Part shown: piece after piece, positions 10,575 to 20,750 of the stretch | Layout of the letters: every line of letters starts with the position of its first letter | How positions within the stretch are numbered: position 1 is the first letter of the stretch | DNA from: Microglena sp. YARC | Taxonomy: Eukaryota; Chlorophyta; Chlorophyceae; Chlamydomonadales; Chlamydomonadaceae | Length of the DNA: 64,000 bases | NCBI GenBank assembly: GCA_022414725.1 | Contig: CM039464.1 | Span: 14,502,973 to 14,566,972 of the forward strand | Direction of reading: 5' to 3' | The notes under the pieces: generated by a model | Databases searched by the model: none | What the model was told of the DNA's origin: nothing | Seen by the model: only the letters and a program-made list of their open reading frames with translations | Program-made: the position numbers and the translations under genes

Positions 10575-11465
10575 TCAAGGTCCAGAAATTGTATTCAATG
10601 ACTTTCGAAAAAAAGCCTCTACGTGTTTCTCTTTAACAGAGCTCAAAGCCTTATACACATCTTGGCTTTTATAGAAATCGCGTTTGACGATGGAGAACAC
10701 CCCTTCTATTGGGTTGAACCAAGGTGAGTAGGGAGGAGTGTATAGGAGCTCCCACCCCCTTGAAGCTGCAAGTGTTTTGACCTTCTTGGAGTGGTGAAAC
10801 GCCACGTTGTCAAGTATAATTACTGTGTCAGTTGGACAGTCCAAATTTTCTAAAAACTCAACAAAAGTATGCGTGTTGAAAGACCCTTGCCTGATGTTAA
10901 AATAAATGTCTCCTTTGCTTTGTTGAATAAGACAAAGTGCCGACATTGTCGTCACCCTAGGTCTCGACCTCGGTACAACCAGTAGCTCTCCCTTTGGTGA
11001 GTAGCCAAACACGTCTCTCGTATGTCTTCCAAATGAAGTTTCGTCGATCGATACAAAAGTCCTCCCTTCCTCTTTTAACCGTTCCCTTTGGCTTATGAAT
11101 GACGTGGTTTTCTCATATAAGTTATCAGGCCTGGAGAAGAACTTTGCTTTTTTCTTTGTGAGCCCAAGCCTTTTTATCACAACGCGAATCAACTCTTTTG
11201 AGACCTCAAATCCGAAAGCATCCTTTACCTTATGACGAAGACCAGCAAGAGATGCGAATGGATCTATTTTTAATGACGCCTTTAAGAACTCTATGACCAC
11301 ATCCGATTTTGTAGGTTTATTCCGTTTGTACACTTTTTTAGTGGGGGTTGAGATCCACCTCGAGACTGTCATGTGGCTTACATTCGCAAGTATAGCCACT
11401 CTCCTCAAACTTTGCAGCAATGTGTACATGTGTACAACAATCGACCGTCTGTCCAAGTTGTACAT
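10575..11465 (-). CDS. IS630/Tc1-mariner-type DDE transposase
   Basis: 296 residues from the ATG at 11465 (a TTG at 11486 is possible). The N-terminus has a helix-turn-helix, RRVAILANVSHMTVSRWI. The catalytic domain shows FVSIDETSFGRH (first Asp), VIILDNVAFHHS (second Asp) and PYSPWFNPIEGVFSIVKRDF (final Glu), the order of the IS630/Tc1 superfamily. No break is visible, so it may be active. The Fanzor gene follows after 30 bases on the same strand. I could not find matching inverted repeats outside the pair, so element borders are unknown. Confidence 0.85.
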   Translation of the reverse strand: MYNLDRRSIVVHMYTLLQSLRRVAILANVSHMTVSRWISTPTKKVYKRNKPTKSDVVIEFLKASLKIDPFASLAGLRHKVKDAFGFEVSKELIRVVIKRLGLTKKKAKFFSRPDNLYEKTTSFISQRERLKEEGRTFVSIDETSFGRHTRDVFGYSPKGELLVVPRSRPRVTTMSALCLIQQSKGDIYFNIRQGSFNTHTFVEFLENLDCPTDTVIILDNVAFHHSKKVKTLAASRGWELLYTPPYSPWFNPIEGVFSIVKRDFYKSQDVYKALSSVKEKHVEAFFRKSLNTISGP

Positions 11466-11754
11466 TGAGAATTGGAATTGATTCAATATACTGTAACATT
11501 ATTGACCGGTCTGAGTGTAACCCGGACCGATAGTTGACCCCAATGATACTTCTTCTTCGTACATGTCCCCCGGACACCGGATGTGTAGTAAGGAATTCAT
11601 AAGTTCAATGACAACCAAATATGTAAAAACTGTATGTATCTGCCTAAATGCATCGCGCAAACCTTTCTCAGACTCTACAAAATAATAAGGTCCCAAAATT
11701 AAATGAAAACAACTGTATGAGACCACATTATTTCATATCCTCATACAAAACCCA

Positions 11755-12375
11755 ATGGAGAAAATCAACGACATCGACGTCAATTTGATCAACAAAAGCG
11801 CGTTCGACACCGCACGTCGCATCCAAGGAAACAATACCGAGGAAATACAGAAGAATTTAGTTAATACCAACAAGTACTATGACCACGTGAACAAGCAAGC
11901 GACACAACGTGCATTCAAGACCAACAATGCCGTTTCCAACCTGTTGTACCACAAGAACACGGACTTGGTTGCGCAAATGAATGAGAGCTGGAACACGAAC
12001 CGACACTTTCATCTGACGCTAGACAAAGAAGCATCGCGTTTGGATAAGGGAAACAAGACTGCAAAAGTCGATGTCTACAGAATGCGTCAAGAGGAATTGC
12101 AACTCGAGTATACACGCAATCTATACAATGTGAAGAAATACATAGTGATCAAGACATGCATGATCATCGCCATCACGGCATTGGTTTACAGGATACACAT
12201 TTTCGGAAAACTGAAGAAGAAATTGGCCATTATCATCATCGCAGTTGTAACAATTATATACATCATTTCAATTCTCAGAGACCTGACCGATGCAAACAAG
12301 CGACGTAACATGGACTGGGAACGTTACTATTGGAAGAGCAATAATATTGAAGGCAACAAAGGATTGTGCGAGTAA
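11755..12375 (+). CDS. Two-helix membrane protein with coiled-coil head, possible virion membrane protein
   Basis: 206 residues. Residues 1-125 are polar, helical and Asn/Lys-rich without cysteines. Two hydrophobic segments follow, at about 129-147 (IVIKTCMIIAITALVYRI) and 157-174 (LAIIIIAVVTIIYIISIL), separated by a short basic loop GKLKKK. The tail has RRNMDWERYYW. Small proteins with a long helical head, two C-terminal membrane helices and an R-D/N-W-x-x-YYW tail occur in large algal and amoebal viruses as virion membrane proteins; this is an inference by architecture, not by a named family. Intact frame, ATG start, TAA stop. Confidence 0.6.
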   Translation: MEKINDIDVNLINKSAFDTARRIQGNNTEEIQKNLVNTNKYYDHVNKQATQRAFKTNNAVSNLLYHKNTDLVAQMNESWNTNRHFHLTLDKEASRLDKGNKTAKVDVYRMRQEELQLEYTRNLYNVKKYIVIKTCMIIAITALVYRIHIFGKLKKKLAIIIIAVVTIIYIISILRDLTDANKRRNMDWERYYWKSNNIEGNKGLCE

Positions 12376-12382
12376 ACGTGTC

Positions 12383-13235
12383 ATTTATCGCAACTCCTTA
12401 CTCCACACCCCTCGCAGTGAACGCAGGAACGCAGTGGACCTGGCCTGGACCCCTCATCACTGTACCGCGGCGCTGTCAGTCTGTACTGGGTTTCAGGCTC
12501 ATTAAACGCCGGCCACCAGACCTTATCTCCCTCATTTATCGCAACTCCTTACTCCACACCCCTCGCAGTGAACGCTGGAACGCAGTGGACCTGGCCTGGG
12601 CCCCTCATCACTGTACCGCGGCGCTGTCAGTCTGTACTGGGTTTCAGGCTCATTAAACGCCGGCCACCAGACCTTGTCTCCCTCATTTATCGCAACTCCT
12701 TACTCCACACCCCTCGCAGTGAACGCTGGAACGCAGTGGACCTGGCCTGGACCCCGCATCACTGTACCGCGGCGCTGTCAGTCTGAACTGGGTTTCAGGC
12801 TCATTAAACGCCGGCCACCAGACCTTATCTCCCTCATTTATCGCAACTCCTTACTCCACACCCCTCGCAGTGAACGCTGGAACGCAGTGGACCTGGCCTG
12901 GACCCCTCATCACTGTACCGCGGCGCTGTCAGTCTGTACTGGGTTTCAGGCTCATTAAACGCCGGCCACCAGACCTTATCTCCCTCATTTATCGCAACTC
13001 CTTACTCCACACCCCACGCAGTGAACGCTGGAACGCAGTGGACCTGGCCTGGACCCCTCATCACTGTACCGCGGCGCTGTCAGTCTGTACTGGGTTTCAG
13101 GCTCATTAAACGCCGGCCACCAGACCTTGTCTCCCTCATTTATCGCAACTCCTTACTCCACACCCCTCGCAGTGAACGATGGAACGCAGTGGACCTGGCC
13201 TGGTCTCCTCATCACTGTACCGCGGCGCTGTCAGT
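12383..13235 (+). repeat. 151-bp tandem repeat, six copies (last one cut short)
   Basis: The phrase ATTTATCGCAACTCCTTACT recurs at 12383, 12534, 12685, 12836, 12987 and 13138, exactly 151 bases apart. Copies differ by only a few substitutions, with no indels. The array starts eight bases after the stop of the membrane-protein gene. The overlapping open frames in it are by-products of the repeat. Confidence 0.95.
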
Positions 13236-14024
13236 CAACACAATTATTTACTCATCAATCCCCCCACAACCTACTCAGGAAATGCGAAATTTCCGCAATC
13301 ATGCCTAAAGACGTGATTGCCGTGGAGCTCGTACCTCGCTCCCGTTGATTCCTCTGCTCTTCACATTCACCTCCTTTTCCAGACACCTCCTGTTCAGACT
13401 TTCTCAGGTATGCTTAGGTATGCTTCCTCCTGTGGTCCAAGTTTCTTTTCAACTTCTTCTTTTCTCCACCCTCATTCCTTGCCCACAGCCTAACGCTCCA
13501 CCTACACACACTGTCCCCCTCTCTCTCAAATATGGTCACAAAAAATCATAATCACACCCCTTCAACCTCACACTGCCAAACACTCCCCCCTCCTCCCACC
13601 TCCCCCCCCCCCCCCACACACCCCTCTTGACCACCATCCCCACAATCTCACTCCCCACCACACCGCCCATAACCACTCACTCACCCCCCTATCACAACAC
13701 GTTCTTACTACAAACCACCACCAACCTTCACATCACACCCCTCACCCCCACCCCACCACCACAACCCTGGCCAGGGCGTGCGAGTCGCCTAGACCGGTCT
13801 GGGCCAGTAAATCCCCTCCAAACACACACACTCACACCTTCCCTCTTCACCACCTAACCCACACTCACTCCCCCACCACATCACACATAACCACACACTC
13901 TCCCCCCATCACCACACGTTCTTACAACTTACCACCCACCCATACCTTCACAACACACCCCTCACTCCCCCACCACATCACACACAACCACCTGGTCTGG
14001 GCGTGAAATTCGCCCAAATAGACC

Positions 14025-14051
14025 GGTCTGGGCGCGAAAATCGCCCAGACC
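14025..14051. repeat. Perfect 10-bp inverted repeat
   Basis: GGTCTGGGCG and CGCCCAGACC flank the seven-base loop CGAAAAT. Related half-sites lie at 13792 and 13993. It could be a terminator-like hairpin or a protein-binding site; no gene sits close upstream. Confidence 0.6.
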
Positions 14052-14310
14052 ATAGTTCCACTAGAGATGGCTCTTTTCCTGGCTTGCCGAGGTTTACCTT
14101 AGCGGTTAGGGGCGGCGTTAGATCGCAGGACACGCAGGCTGAGTTACAAATGTGGTGTGTTCTACATCCCTTGTGATCTACAGTACCCTTGCTGTATCGA
14201 CCCTACTTGCGAGAGTAGGAAGGGGGTGGTGAGGTTCGATTCCTCAGTATTTTGGCGTCCTGGCCCTAAGCAAACCTTGTAGGGAAGAAAAAAAAATTGT
14301 GACATACATC

Positions 14311-14492
14311 TACACTCGACGGAACACTTAAATGAAACGTCTTTTGTACGGCCATACCGGAATGTGTTGTAGCGACCACAGGGCGGTGGTGTACAATCGC
14401 GATTCCGCTCCAGACCATGTTCCGCCGACTGTAGTAAAAATCCGCCTGGAGGCAAGAACGACCATTATGTTTCATTTTACTGTTCCGCCGAC
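14311..14492. mobile_element. TA-flanked MITE, nested ends
   Basis: Left end TACACTCGACGGAACACTTA continues AATGAAAC; right end is GTTTCATTTTACTGTTCCG followed by CCGAC. A second inverse end (GTTCCGCCGACTGTA) lies inside at about 14419-14433, which suggests one copy inserted into another. Confidence 0.55.
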
Positions 14493-14688
14493 ATCATCTG
14501 CAAGTTGTATTGAGTGTAAATAGATATAACACAAATTCAAATTCAAATTCAAATTCAAATCCAAATCCAATTGAGAGGAACGATGCATATAGTCCACCTT
14601 TTCTGCCGAACGTCATGCACCATAAAGAAAACCCGAACTATGACTACAGAAACGATCATATGGGCAACATATCATTGGCAACCGCATA

Positions 14689-15223
14689 ATGCTCCTCCCC
14701 CTCTCGACACGGAATGACGACTTCGACTTCCAAGTCAAAGCATTAGACATGTTGACAGGGTTCGCGTGTACCCCCATTACGGGACCTGCTTTGTACGCAC
14801 ATGACGACATCTACTGTCTGGACACACTCTACGTCGCATTAATGTGGGGGATGAACATGTCGGCGGGCTACCTCGTAGATTGCTTTGCCCACACGCTACC
14901 AAAGGAGGCACTCACGATGCCGCACAGGTGGATATGCCGATTCTTGTGTATGTGCGCATCGCACCCAGACGTTGTGGACACAATCAGAGTCAAACTCTTG
15001 TACGTTAATCTGTTTGGAGGCGAACAAATAGAATATCAGGAAACCTACGAAAACAACGAGGGACACCATCTTGAAGATACTGTTCGGGGAGTACATAGCC
15101 GTGACAAACTCCATCGTACAAGACAACTGCGAGCCGGAAACGTTCGAAAATGTTATCAAGTATACGCGATACGTGATGAAACTGGACGAGGATGGACTCG
15201 ACCCAAAACCAAGTGCGGATTGA
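14689..15223 (+). pseudogene. Unknown protein, one frameshift
   Basis: The frame from the ATG at 14689 gives about 124 protein-like residues (DDFDFQVKALDMLTGFACT, CLDTLYVALMWGMNMSAGY, CMCASHPDVVDTIRVKLLYV). Near 15060 the protein-like signal moves to another frame: ILKILFGEYIAVTNSIVQD, then FENVIKYTRYVMKLDEDGLD and a TGA at 15221. The first frame goes on for 77 residues with unnatural, Arg/His-rich composition. A one-base gain near 15050-15064 explains this. The full product would be about 178 residues. I recognise no family. Confidence 0.55.
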
Positions 15224-15300
15224 ATGTCGAAGTCTACACTGTAAAACGGAGGAGTATGTGGAAGCATCGGAAGACGTTGGCACCAACTCTATGACCACCA

Positions 15301-15657
15301 TCACGACATTCGGCCCCACCCTTCATCGGGGCATGGTATCGTCATTGAAGTAGATCGCGTACTCCCCCCTGGAGTTCGTAGCACCGGTTTTGTGTGGATT
15401 TGGATATGCTGGATAAAGTCGGTGCAGAACAAAGACTCGTTACCCTTGTAGAAGAACCCGAACTGACCAAAGTAGACGGATATGTCCTTGTACAAATTAT
15501 AGACGTCGATCATGCTACACGCACTACTGCGGTAGTATCCATTTGACGAGTCGCCGCACTCCTGATCTTGATATCCACAAGCATCTAGGTGTGTCTGCAA
15601 CTCAACTTTAGGTTCATGAGTCTTAGAAGACAGGCGAGATTGGACGGGATCCAGCAT
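15301..15657 (-). CDS. Hypothetical protein
   Basis: 118 residues from an ATG at 15657, convergent with the preceding gene and divergent from the RNA polymerase gene. The middle part, MIDVYNLYKDISVYFGQFGF followed by FYKGNESLFCTDFIQHIQIH, has natural composition; both ends are low in complexity. No domain recognised. It could be a fragment. Confidence 0.4.
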   Translation of the reverse strand: MLDPVQSRLSSKTHEPKVELQTHLDACGYQDQECGDSSNGYYRSSACSMIDVYNLYKDISVYFGQFGFFYKGNESLFCTDFIQHIQIHTKPVLRTPGGSTRSTSMTIPCPDEGWGRMS

Positions 15658-15843
15658 TTATTTGTGTATCGATTACCACTGTGGATATTACAAATAATTT
15701 CCACTTATACATTGACTCCAGTTAAAATTAAGTGTAAAGAGAACGTGCACCCAAAGAATCAAATGTGTCGTGTGACTATGTCCCGTTTTTAATGTCCCAC
15801 TCTTTGTAAACATCCTCCATCCACAAAAGAAATACATTGAAAG

Positions 15844-18800
15844 ATGTCGTCCCTCTACCGAGAACTCTCGTACGATAGATCGATATCCCGCGTCCACGGC
15901 GTACAGTTCTCTGTCCTCAGAGAAGACGATATTCTGGCACGTAGCGTGTGCGAGGTCAAGGTACCGCGCACATTCGATGGGAACGACCCAGTACCGGACG
16001 GACTCTTCGACCCCCGAATGGGGGTGATCGATAACAGGAAGTTGTGCGTCACCTGCCACCAACGAAACACGTTCTGCCCAGGCCACTTCCGACACATCAC
16101 GCTCGCGCAACCATGCTTCTATGTACAGTTCTACGACATCGTCAAAAAACTGATGACATGCGTCTGCTTCAGATGCAGCAAGCTTCTGGTAGACGCAGAC
16201 GTACCGTAAGTTCACACCATGCTCACCAAGAAAACGACCGTTTCCAACATGAGACGATGGGACACAGTCACCAAGCTGTGCGCGCGCGTTAAGAGATGTG
16301 GCGCGTCCACCAAGAACGGGTGTGGAGCACGCAAACCTGACTCCGTCTCTAGATGGGACGACATGCGCCTCCGCATGTTGTGGAAGCCCTCGCCGAGCAC
16401 ACGAGAGACGGAGTCGAGGGAACTCATCCTCACGGCAGAGGACACGCTCAGAATACTGAGACGCATCACTGACGAGGACTGCGCCATTTTGGGACTCGAC
16501 CCTCGCTTCGCGAGACCCGAACGCTTCATATGCACGCACCTACCCGTCCCGCCGCCATCAGTGCGCCCATCGGTCAGACACGAGTCCGGACAGAGGCAGG
16601 AGGACGATCTAACGCACAAGCTCGCCGACATCGTCAAGGTGAACAACATGATCCTGGAAAAAATAGCCAAGGGAGGATCCGCAGAAACGGTCGAGAAGAA
16701 CGGGTTCGTGCTCCAATACCACGTAGCGACGCTCATCGACAACAACACCAGTCTCTACCCTGCAAAGGACAGATCAGGACGTAGTCTACGCTCACTCTCA
16801 GAACGACTGGGGCACAAGGAAGGCCGCATCCGAGGAAACCTCATGGGCAAGCGCGTGGATTTCTCAGCAAGAACCGTCATCACACCGGACCCAAACCTCT
16901 CCATAGACGAACTAGGCGTCCCAAAACGCATCGCGATGAATCTCACGTTCCCAGAGGTAGTCAACCAGTACAACATAGAGGAACTCAAGCTTCTAGTAGA
17001 AAAAGGAGCAGACCAGTACCCAGGAGCCAAGCACGTCCGCAAGGCGGACGGCGTGGGAGGATCAAGAGGAAGAACAATCAGGCTCAAGGACCATCCATCG
17101 CTCAGAGAAGTAGTCGCGAATCTCGACATAGGGGACGTCGTAGAAAGACACCTCAGGAACGGAGACTACGTACTCTTCAACAGACAGCCGTCGCTACACA
17201 AGATGAGCATGATGGCGCATCGAGTAAGAGTCATGCCCTACAATACCTTCCGGCTGAATGTTTGCGTATGCGCATGCTACAACGCAGACTTTGACGGAGA
17301 CGAGATGAACATGCACGTCCCACAGAGCCTACAGACGCATCACGAACTGCAAGCTCTCGCAGCAGTCCCGTTGCACGTGCTCTCGCCAAGTTACTCCAAG
17401 CCAATCATATCGATAGTGCAGGACGTCGCTCTAGGAGTCTACCGCATCACCCAGAAGAACATACAAATACCTGAACGTCAGCTCTTCAACCTCGTGGCAC
17501 CCAACCCGACCGCGGACGCAAGGACGCTCCCTGGACGCCTTCAAGCAAACGGGGAAACGATGGCATCAGGTCGAGAATTGCTATCGACCGTGCTACCGCC
17601 CACGCTCAAAACATACTTGATCAACGAGAACAAGGACGTGGGAGACGACAACTTCATTCCAGAGGACGACGAGATCCGCATCGAGAGAGGGAAAATCAAG
17701 AGCGGCGTGCTGAACGCAGCAGTCTTCGGACGCGAAACAACAGGCATCGTCCATTCGGTATTCAACACGGAGGGGCCCGAAGCAGTCACGTTGATGCTGA
17801 ACAACACGCAAAAACTCATATGCGACTGGCTCGTCCTCTCAGGCTTCAGTGTGGGCATCTCGGACCTCTGGATCCCCGAGGAAACACGAATCGCCATCAG
17901 AGCCGAACTGGATAGCGCGAAGAAGAACGTGAGAGAGCTCCTGAGGAACGTGCACGAGGGAACCTTCGAAAACGTGTCCACACGCTCAAACGCCAATTTC
18001 CTCGAGGAAAGCATCACGGTGGCACTAAAGAAGGGGGAGGAGACCGCAGGCAAACTGGCCCTCTCAGGAACCGATCCCGACACAAACAGCGTTCTCAACA
18101 TGATACCCAGCGGCTCCAAAGGAAAGCAAGTCAACTTCACACAAATGATCTCATGTCTAGGCGGACAGTCCATGGAGGGACAGCGCGTGCCCTACGGATT
18201 CGAGGGGCGCACGCTCCCGCACTTCACCAAGTACGACGACGGCCCAGAGGCCCGCGGCTTCGTTGAACACTCCTTCATCGAGGGACTCACACCGCACAAG
18301 TTCTTCTTCCACTCCATGGAAGGACGCATCGGTCTCATCGACACTGATGTTCGCACCAGTGATACAGGGTATATTCAGCGTAAGCTTATCAAGGCCATGG
18401 AGGATTGCAAGGTCCACCACGACCGCACTGTCCGTAACGCCAACGGTCACGTTGTCCAGTTCCTTTACGGTGAGGACGGCATGAACGCGACTAGTCTGGA
18501 GTTCCACTCTCTTCCGTACATGACTCTTGCCTCCCCCGCAGACATGCGCCCTGAGTACCTTCTCGCCACCCGTGAAGAGGTTCTTGAGCTTGACCCCCTC
18601 GGATCCCCTCCTAGCGCCTCAACCCTAGCTCGTCTAGTGACTCACTTCAAGCAGCTTGTGGATGACCGTCGCTTCGTGATCGAGACTCTTTGCCACGGGC
18701 GTAGCGAGGACGTTCCCATTACGTATCCTGTGAACTTCGCTCGCATCGTCGAGGATAGCTCCGCTCTGCTCGGCGCCAAGTCAGCTACTGACGAACTCGC

Positions 18801-20251
18801 CGGCCCCGACTCCATCCTTGACACGATAGACGATCTGATATCCGCTATGGTTTGTATGCAGGAGGAGCGCCACCAGGACCTGTTTCACCGACGGTGGCCC
18901 CCTATCCTTCTTCGATCCTTCCTCTCTCCCAAGGTTCTCATGCGCCGCTTCCACATGACTCGCTCCACGCTCGCGAGGGTGTCGTCTGAGATCCTCCGCG
19001 AGTTCCATAAGGCCGTTGCGACTCCCGGGGAAATGGTCGGTATCGTTGCCGCACAGAGCATCGGCGAGCCGTGCACGCAGCTGACCCTGAACTCGTTCCA
19101 TGTAGCGGGTCAGCAAGCCGCTACTGCTGCCACATCGGGTGTTCCTCGCCTTCCACAAGAAGTACTGTCTGCTCGTCAATAATGACGGTGGCCAAAGTTC
19201 GCCTTGGCTTATGCGTATGGAGCTCGACCGCGAGAGGATGCTTGAGTGCAACGTGCGCATGATCGACATCGAGGTCGCTCTCGGGAACATGTACGGCGAG
19301 AACGTCTCTTGCATCTTGGCGGACGACAATGCACGAGAACTCGTATGCCGTGTGCGTCTCAGCACATCCTCTGGGGACGAGGACCTCCTCACGGATGTCA
19401 AGGCGCTCCACCAGAGCATGATGGAGGCGTGCGTGATCAAAGGCGTCGTCGGTATCTCCAAGGCTGTTCTAGCGAAGCCTGCACAGGGACTCAAACGGTT
19501 TGACCCTCTCACTGACTCGTTTGTCAAGAACGACACCTGGAGCATCCTCACCGCCGGGTCTAATCTGGTCGAGGTACTCAGCAACGAAATGATCGACGGC
19601 AGGCGCGCGCGCACGAACGACGTCTTTGAGATCATGAACGTGCTAGGCATCGAGGCGGCACGCACCGCCCTCATTGAGGAGATCCGAAACGTGCTCGGCG
19701 ACCTCCCACTCAACCACCGCCACCTCGCCCTTCTAGGCGATACGATGACTAACCGCGGCTTCTTCATGAGCGTCGACCGACACGGTATCAACAACCGAGG
19801 CGAACTCGGTCCTCTTGCCAAGTGCAGCTTCGAGCAGAGCGAGAAGATGCTCATCAACGCCGGTGTCTTTAGCGAGTTCGACCGTATGAACGGCGTATCG
19901 GCCAACACTATTGTCGGTCAGATCGCGCCATGCGGCACTGGAGACACTCAGGTTTTTTTAGACGAGGAAAGACTGAGAGCCTCCAACGTCTTGAGCAACG
20001 TGCATGTTGTGGCACATAGGATCCCCCCCGTTACAACTGGTCCACCTACTGTCCCAACGGGCCGCGCGGCTGCGCCACTCCTCACTGTCAACGCACCACC
20101 TACTTCGATGGAGGGCATCATCATCAACCTCGACGCCGATAACGCTTCTGGTACAGTTTCCGGCGCAGCCGGTGCAGACGAACATCCCCAACAAATGCGG
20201 AAAGCCTCTACTGCGATGATGCTCGAGCAGGACAGTCTTGATATCGAGTAA
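15844..20251 (+). pseudogene. rpb1: DNA-directed RNA polymerase largest subunit, broken by TAA and a deletion
   Basis: Viral RNA polymerase subunit 1. The N-terminal clamp has CVTCHQRNTFCPGHF and CFRCSKLLVD, zinc ligands of the family. An in-frame TAA at 16207 follows VDADVP; the frame then continues unchanged through the Zn region KRCGASTKNGCGARKP, the RNAP alpha motif GNLMGKRVDFSARTVITPDP and the catalytic NADFDGDEMNMH (about residue 480). It continues to GIVAAQSIGEPCTQLTLNSF. Right after GVPRL at about 19150 the frame breaks, and the protein resumes in another frame at SPWLMRMELDRERM. Relatives have some 90 residues of jaw domain between these motifs, so sequence is deleted there. The tail to TAA at 20251 is intact. 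Probably not functional as it stands. Confidence 0.92.
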
Positions 20252-20361
20252 AAAACACGTGATCGTCCAATCTTGGGAAAAAAGGGTTAAACCGCCGCTT
20301 ATGTCACGCTCGCGCATCATACATGTACATATACTCGTTGCTCAAGCATCGTCCACTAAAA

Positions 20362-20379
20362 CTCGAATGAAGTGTAAAC
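20362..20379 (+). promoter_or_regulatory. Shared 18-bp upstream motif of the F-box genes
   Basis: CTCGAATGAAGTGTAAAC lies 37 bases before the ATG at 20417. The identical 18 bases occur on the minus strand at 63342-63325, 50 bases before the F-box/LRR gene. A promoter element or a duplicated leader are both possible. Confidence 0.45.
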
Positions 20380-20416
20380 ACCGCAATAGTTTTAAACGAA
20401 TCAATTTAATCTGTCC

Positions 20417-20727
20417 ATGAGTTCCGTTGACGAAATCCCTGAAGATGTCTTGGAGATCACTACCTGTAGAAATCATTTCTGAAATTGGTTCGTATCTATC
20501 TGTTTACGACGCAATCTCGTTCGGTGGTGTGAACAAACGCGTCAATGGGATAATGGATAAGATTCTATATGATTTACAAGCGACGCGAAGAGTTGTACGA
20601 TAGAAAAAATCATATCATATTGGTGACAGAAGCAAACCCAACCGAAGAAATGCTGGAAATATATGATGAGTATCATAAAGAATACTACTTGATTTCTTTA
20701 CAGATAGCCAAAATGATGGGAGATTGA
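20417..20727 (+). pseudogene. Small F-box protein gene, frameshifted
   Basis: Two starts overlap in different frames. From 20417 the leader MSSVDEIPEDVLEI closely matches the N-terminus of the F-box/LRR gene at 63274, then runs into a stop. From 20445 a 52-codon frame gives LPVEIISEIGSYLSVYDAIS followed by FGGVNKRVN, a clear F-box. Near 20565-20590 the protein-like signal moves one frame on (KRREELYDRKNHIILVTEAN, ending KMMGD and TGA at 20725). F-box proteins recruit substrates to SCF ubiquitin ligases and are common in large DNA viruses. The mixture looks like a duplicated leader joined to another F-box, then broken. Confidence 0.6.
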
Positions 20728-20750
20728 CTGTATGTGTAAAACATTTCCTT

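Larger units (their letters stand above)
8485..11500 (-). mobile_element. Transposase plus Fanzor element (borders approximate)
   Basis: The transposase at 10575-11465 and the Fanzor gene at 8485-10545 lie head to tail with a 30-base gap. This is the same gene order as the element at 30516-33884, but the proteins are diverged. The left border is probably near 8493, where homology with the fragment at 36606 starts (CGCTCGACACTGCG). The right border is not resolved. Confidence 0.6.
13236..14688. other. Gene-free region: C/A-biased tract, hairpins, MITE
   Basis: About 13540-13990 is strongly biased to C and A on the plus strand with runs of CCCC and CACA. Around 13790 and 13990-14055 the phrase GACCGGTCTGGGC recurs. 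A MITE lies at 14311-14492. A hexamer repeat of CAAATT type is at about 14531-14570. I see no coding frame with protein-like composition. Confidence 0.6.

Noticed and set aside
12366..13348. Series of overlapping 70-96-codon frames
   Set aside because: They are reading frames through the 151-bp repeat with no independent start or domain.
16200..16235. GTAAGT at the rpb1 stop as a spliceosomal intron donor
   Set aside because: The protein continues in the same frame right after the TAA with no extra residues relative to the family, and no acceptor restores a better alignment. A nonsense change fits better.
15688..16539. Minus-strand frame of 283 codons
   Set aside because: It lies antisense to the clearly conserved clamp region of RNA polymerase subunit 1.
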